Below, one piece after another: positions 60,744 through 64,000 of a stretch of 64,000 nucleotides of DNA. Position numbers and translations under genes: made by a program. This DNA is from JBFWPF01 sp050250135 (lineage in GTDB: Bacteria; Chlamydiota; Chlamydiia; Chlamydiales; JAFEGQ01), in assembly GCA_050250135.1 (NCBI GenBank), contig JBFWPF010000003.1, forward strand, positions 21,015-85,014. The letters run 5' to 3'. Positions within the stretch are counted from its first letter, which is position 1; each line of letters begins with the position of its first letter. The notes beneath the pieces were generated by a model. That model worked only from the letters and a program-made list of their open reading frames with translations. It had not been told where the DNA came from and made no database searches.

Positions 60744-61853
60744 ATGAAGTTCATCATCTCCAAATCGCAGCTGCTCGACCTAATCGGCAACCTCCAGAAT
60801 GTCGTCGCCCAAAAGGCGACCATCCCGATCCTCTCCAATATCCTGATCGAGGCGGCCAACGACGAGCTGGTCCTGACGGCCACCGACCTAACGGTGGGGA
60901 TGCGCTGCTACGCGGAGGCCAAGATCCTGGAGGAGGGGGCAACGACCCTCCCCGCCAAGCGGTTCTTCCAGCTGATCCGGGAGCTCCCCGATGTGAATGT
61001 CGAGGTCAAGACCGGCAAGGATGAGATCACCCACATCTCAGCCGGCGCCTCCCGCTTTAAGCTCCACGGGATGGAGCGGTCGACCTTTCCCGCCCTCCCC
61101 GATATGGGGGGCGCTAAGCGGGTCTCCCTCCCCCAAAAAACCCTAAGGGAGCTCCTCTACCGGACCAGCTTTGCCGCCTCCCGCGAAGAGAACCGCTATG
61201 TGCTGACCGGCGTCCTCTGCCGCCTCTCTGGAGGAACCCTTACCTTTGTCGGAACCGATGGCAAACGCCTTGCCAAGATCGACCACCCCGCCGGCCTAGA
61301 CCCCAGCTACCAGGGGAGCTTTGTCCTCCCCCTCAAAGCGGTGGAGGAGGTCGCCCGCGTGGCCGATGAGAAGGAGGAGGAGGGGACGATTACCCTCCTC
61401 GAAGATAAGGTGGGCTTCGAAGTGGCCCACGCCACCCTCGTGACCAAGTTGCTCGCCGGCGACTACCCCGATGTCGAGCAGGTGATCCCCTCCAAGAGCA
61501 CCTTCAAAGTAAGCCTCCACCGGGAGGAGCTGATCTCCCTTCTCCGCCAGGTCGTCCTCTTTACCAGCGAGCTCAACCACTCAGCCCGCTTTACCTTTAC
61601 CGAAGGGGAGCTCACCCTAACGGCTAACAACGCTGAGGTGGGAGAGGGGAGGGTAAGCATGCCGGTCAACTACACCGGTGAGCGGTTTGAGATCGCCTTC
61701 AACCCCACCTACTTCCTCGACATTCTCAAGCGCTCTCGAGATGAGACGGTGGAGCTGGCCCTCACCGACGCCTACAACCCCGGCGTCATCACCGACTCCG
61801 CGAGCGGCCTTTTCGTCCTGATGCCGATGAGGCTCACAGAAGCCGCCCTGTAA
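60744..61853 (+). CDS. dnaN: DNA polymerase III subunit beta (sliding clamp)
   Basis: 369 residues in three clamp domains of about 120. MKFIISKSQLLDLIGNLQNV is a typical start, and the C-terminus MPMRLTEAAL corresponds to the conserved MPMRL. It holds the replicative polymerase on DNA. It overlaps recF by one base (TAATG). There is no dnaA in the window and no origin-like DnaA box cluster seen beside it. Confidence 0.96.
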   Translation: MKFIISKSQLLDLIGNLQNVVAQKATIPILSNILIEAANDELVLTATDLTVGMRCYAEAKILEEGATTLPAKRFFQLIRELPDVNVEVKTGKDEITHISAGASRFKLHGMERSTFPALPDMGGAKRVSLPQKTLRELLYRTSFAASREENRYVLTGVLCRLSGGTLTFVGTDGKRLAKIDHPAGLDPSYQGSFVLPLKAVEEVARVADEKEEEGTITLLEDKVGFEVAHATLVTKLLAGDYPDVEQVIPSKSTFKVSLHREELISLLRQVVLFTSELNHSARFTFTEGELTLTANNAEVGEGRVSMPVNYTGERFEIAFNPTYFLDILKRSRDETVELALTDAYNPGVITDSASGLFVLMPMRLTEAAL

Positions 61854-62908
61854 TGCACCTCCTCTCTCTCCGTCTGCGCCACTTCCGCAACTACGGAGAG
61901 GAGCTCTTTTCCCTCTCGCCCGGCGCCAACCTCTTTATCGGCGACAATGCGCAAGGGAAGACCAACCTCCTCGAGGCGGTCTACCTCCTGATCACCGGCC
62001 GATCCTTCCGGACCCGCACCCTTCCCGACCTGATCCAGCAGGGGGAGGAGACCCTCTTTGTAGAGGCCCACTTCGAAAAGCACACCCTCTCCCAGAGCCT
62101 CACCTTCGCCCTCTCCAAGACCGAAAAGAGGCTACTCCACAATGGCACTCCCCTCACTAGCCCCTTGGGCCTTCTCCGGGGCGTCCTCCTCTCCCCCGAA
62201 GATCGGGCCCTCATCACCGGCTCCCCCGCCCTCCGCCGCCGCTACCTCGACCTCCAGCTCGCGCAGATCGACCCCCTCTACGTCCGCGCCCTAAGCCGCT
62301 ACACCCGCGCCCTCAAGCATCGCAACCAGCTCCTGCGCAGCCACTGCCACGCCACCCTCGACACCTGGGAGGCCTACCTTGCCAAGGAGGCGGCCACCCT
62401 CACCGCTATCCGGAGCCGCGCCGTCCCCCTCCTCGCCGCCCCCTTCCAAGAGAATCACACCCTCCTTACCGGCGGCGATGACCGGGTCACCCTCACCTAC
62501 CAGCCCACCCTAACCTCCGATCCTCGGGAAAACGCCCTCGCCTACGCGAAGGCCCGTCCCCGCGAGCTCCTCATGGGCCACACCCTGATCGGCCCCCACC
62601 GGGACGACCTCCTGATCACGATAGCAGGGAAAGAGGCCCGCCACTTTGGGAGCGAAGGGCAAAAGATGAGCTGCACAGCCTCCCTCAAGCTGGCCGAATG
62701 GGATCACCTGAATAGCCGCTCCGAAGAAAAGCCCCTCCTCCTTGTCGACGACATCGGCCTTGGGCTCGATAGGCAGCGGAAGGGGCGCCTTTTAGATCTG
62801 ATTGAGGAGAGGGGGCAGCTGCTCATCACCAGCCCGGAAGTGCTCCCCGTAAGCGGAGCGATCTACAGTATTAGATCTGGTCGGTTAGACCAACCAGCAC
62901 ATCTCTAA
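61853..62908 (+). CDS. recF: DNA replication and repair protein RecF
   Basis: 351 residues. MHLLSLRLRHFRNYGEELFS, Walker A FIGDNAQGKTNLLEAVYLLI, the motif GPHRDDLLI, the signature-like GSEGQKMSCTASLKLAE, and Walker B LLLVDDIGLGLD. It acts with RecO and RecR in loading RecA at gaps. Coupled to dnaN by TAATG. The 3' end overlaps the convergent adenylate kinase by 38 nt. Confidence 0.95.
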   Translation: MHLLSLRLRHFRNYGEELFSLSPGANLFIGDNAQGKTNLLEAVYLLITGRSFRTRTLPDLIQQGEETLFVEAHFEKHTLSQSLTFALSKTEKRLLHNGTPLTSPLGLLRGVLLSPEDRALITGSPALRRRYLDLQLAQIDPLYVRALSRYTRALKHRNQLLRSHCHATLDTWEAYLAKEAATLTAIRSRAVPLLAAPFQENHTLLTGGDDRVTLTYQPTLTSDPRENALAYAKARPRELLMGHTLIGPHRDDLLITIAGKEARHFGSEGQKMSCTASLKLAEWDHLNSRSEEKPLLLVDDIGLGLDRQRKGRLLDLIEERGQLLITSPEVLPVSGAIYSIRSGRLDQPAHL

Positions 62909-63506
62909 GGACAGCGACCTTGCTCTGAGTCGCATCGACCCTAAGGATCTTCTCCACCGGGAAGTGGCCGAGCACCTTGGCTGTCTGCTCCTGATAGACC
63001 CCCATCCGAGTTCGGATCACCTCGATGTCGGCATCATCGGCCCGCCCCTCCTTCAGAGCCCTCCCCTGGAGACGGCTGACAAAAAGCTCCTCGTCCCCCT
63101 CTAGCGAGAGGACCCTGACTATGTCGAGATGGGCATCAAAGAGCTCAACCTGCTTTTCGGTTCGGGGGACCCCGTCGACCAGCAGGATCTGCCGAGTCGG
63201 GTGGTAGCGGTTGGTCGCGATTAGCCCATGGACGTAGTGGAGCCAAATCTCTAGTGTCGCCTCATCGGGGACCAGCCTCCCCTTTCCTGCATACTGGCTA
63301 AAGAGCTTCCCCCCTGGCGAATCGGGGTCAAGCCCCCGGAAGATATCGCCGGACGAGAGGTGGAACATCTCGGCCGCACAGGCTAGGGCCGCCCCTAGCG
63401 TCCCCTTTCCCGAGCCGGGGGGGCCAAAAACGACGACCGCGCGAAACTTCCCCTCGTAGGGTTTCAAATGGGGTTTACCAAGCATACAGGGCCGATCATC
63501 GCCCAT
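62871..63506 (-). CDS. adk: Adenylate kinase-type nucleoside monophosphate kinase
   Basis: 211 residues. P-loop VVFGPPGSGKGTLGAALA, the NMP-binding region MFHLSSGDIFRGLDPDS, and DGVPRTEKQVELFDA (the usual DGFPRT with Val for Phe). The LID is the short form: it lacks the Cys/zinc LID insertion. The ATG at 63506 has AGGGGG upstream; a second ATG 21 nt later is possible. It converts AMP and ATP to two ADP. The N-terminal extension of about 20 residues before the P-loop is longer than usual. Confidence 0.85.
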   Translation of the reverse strand: MGDDRPCMLGKPHLKPYEGKFRAVVVFGPPGSGKGTLGAALACAAEMFHLSSGDIFRGLDPDSPGGKLFSQYAGKGRLVPDEATLEIWLHYVHGLIATNRYHPTRQILLVDGVPRTEKQVELFDAHLDIVRVLSLEGDEELFVSRLQGRALKEGRADDADIEVIRTRMGVYQEQTAKVLGHFPVEKILRVDATQSKVAVLRDVLVGLTDQI

Positions 63507-63567
63507 TGCCCCCTTTTTGGGTAGTGCTAGCCTGCTAGGTTAGGGATATTCGCCTGCGGCGGCCATG

Positions 63568-63746
63568 CCTCTTGACAGTACGTGTTTAGTCCCTGTAGAC
63601 GCAGCAGGCGCAGTGCGGGCCTGACAGATGCGAGTGGAGCGACGACCCAATGGCGCGCGCCCTGGGGCAGGAGCTCTGCGAAGCAGATGACGGGCCCCCA
63701 CAAGCCTGCCGCGGCTCAAAGGGACTAAACCCGTACTCTTGACAAG
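63568..63746. repeat. Imperfect inverted repeat, about 180 bp
   Basis: The left arm CTTGACAGTACGTGTTTAGT plus CCCT (from 63571) pairs with the right arm AGGGACTAAACCCGTACTCT plus TGACAAG (to 63746), with further partial pairing inward (GCAGCAGGC / GCCTGCCGC). It is unlike families 1 and 2. It could be another small mobile palindrome or a structured RNA. I see no gene between 63507 and the window end. Confidence 0.55.
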
Positions 63747-63875
63747 CCAAGACCCCATTGCTATTTTCTTTAGGCAGAAACTGCCAAGTTAAGTGATAGG
63801 ATCAAGAGATGGCTGAACTGACCAAATTGCACCATTTTCTCAATGGCTCTTCTCCCTCAACCGCTGCCCTTGACC

Positions 63876-64000
63876 GGCTTTGTTGCCTAAATCTACTTCC
63901 AAGAAAAGCCGGGCTGGCGTTGTCCTAGATAAGGCGTTTAAACGGCGTATGAACTTGGCCAAGCTAACGCCCTAAAATGGTTCAAGATATGCAATTTCAT
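63876..64000 (+). mobile_element. Probable end of an IS5-family (IS903-like) insertion sequence, cut by the window
   Basis: GGCTTTGTTGCCTAAATC at 63876-63893 differs at only two of 18 positions from the IS903 terminal repeat as I remember it (GGCTTTGTTGAATAAATC). The next 107 bases have no long ORF; a transposase would have to start near the end of the window (an ATG lies at 63977) and continue outside. The other end is not visible, so the call rests on the terminal match alone. Confidence 0.45.

Noticed and set aside
63809..63928. 39-codon ORF (MAELTKLHHF...) running across the IS-like end
   Set aside because: No homology was recognised, it crosses a probable insertion boundary, and it has no neighbour to support it.
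1..64000. tRNA, rRNA, tmRNA or CRISPR arrays
   Set aside because: I saw no T-loop/acceptor pairs, rRNA-like stretches or regularly spaced short repeats. A covariance-model scan would be needed to exclude a divergent tRNA.

Overview
The window reads as a GC-rich (high by eye) bacterial chromosome segment from a member of the Chlamydiota, probably an environmental, amoeba-symbiont-like lineage. This rests on combinations of genes rather than on one marker: an AroD-AroE fusion next to aroA-aroK-aroC; a Pkn1-like kinase fused to a formylglycine-generating-enzyme (FGE) fold; the orders pyrG-yqgF-zwf-opcA-pgl, rpmG-lolC/E-lolD, folD-apbE and smpB/dnaN-recF; M16 peptidases; a translocon-like gene trio; and a large predicted ubiquitin-specific protease. 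The assignment is inference from gene content. No rRNA or tRNA was seen.

Layout. 1-4338 (minus strand): an overlapping shikimate operon, aroDE-aroA-aroK-aroC-aroF, with aroF cut by the window edge. 4377-17490: a lone oligopeptide-binding lipoprotein, a four-gene efflux block on the minus strand (outer membrane factor, HlyD-type adaptor, two MFS carriers), then a full oppABCDF operon. 17438-23007: two M16-family proteins, the first without zinc ligands, and a Sel1-repeat protein. 22996-28155: beta-carbonic anhydrase, a three-gene operon resembling a type III secretion tip/translocator set, a frameshifted methyltransferase and a metallo-beta-lactamase-fold lipase-like enzyme. 28708-35855: low-molecular-weight phosphatase plus Pkn1-like protein, ferredoxin plus a DUF1858-HesB fusion, a vanadium-haloperoxidase-like exported enzyme and a probable outer membrane protein. 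35902-41402: CTP synthase, YqgF and the oxidative pentose phosphate genes. 41629-45441: a 1270-residue predicted deubiquitinase. 45496-50359: tsaD, rpmG, lipoprotein export, a lysine 2,3-aminomutase-like enzyme and an attachment-family protein. 50466-57746: a membrane-protein pair, kbl-tdh, folD, apbE. 57813-63506: conserved hypotheticals, smpB, dnaN, recF and an adenylate kinase.

The most distinctive feature is repeat DNA. Five 147-157 bp palindromic elements and one 28 bp version, all bounded by CCYC...GRGG ends and perfect 5 bp direct repeats of the form TNNNA, are scattered through the window. They behave like a MITE family. Their stems covary between copies. One copy splits a membrane-protein gene while keeping the frame around it (157+5 = 162 bp), one supplies the ribosome binding site of oppA, one gives stop codons to two convergent genes, and one sits in the hairpin loop of an older repeat. 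A second family of larger composite palindromes carries the motif ACCACAGAGG near its arms. The right edge holds a third inverted repeat and what looks like the end of an IS5/IS903-type insertion sequence.
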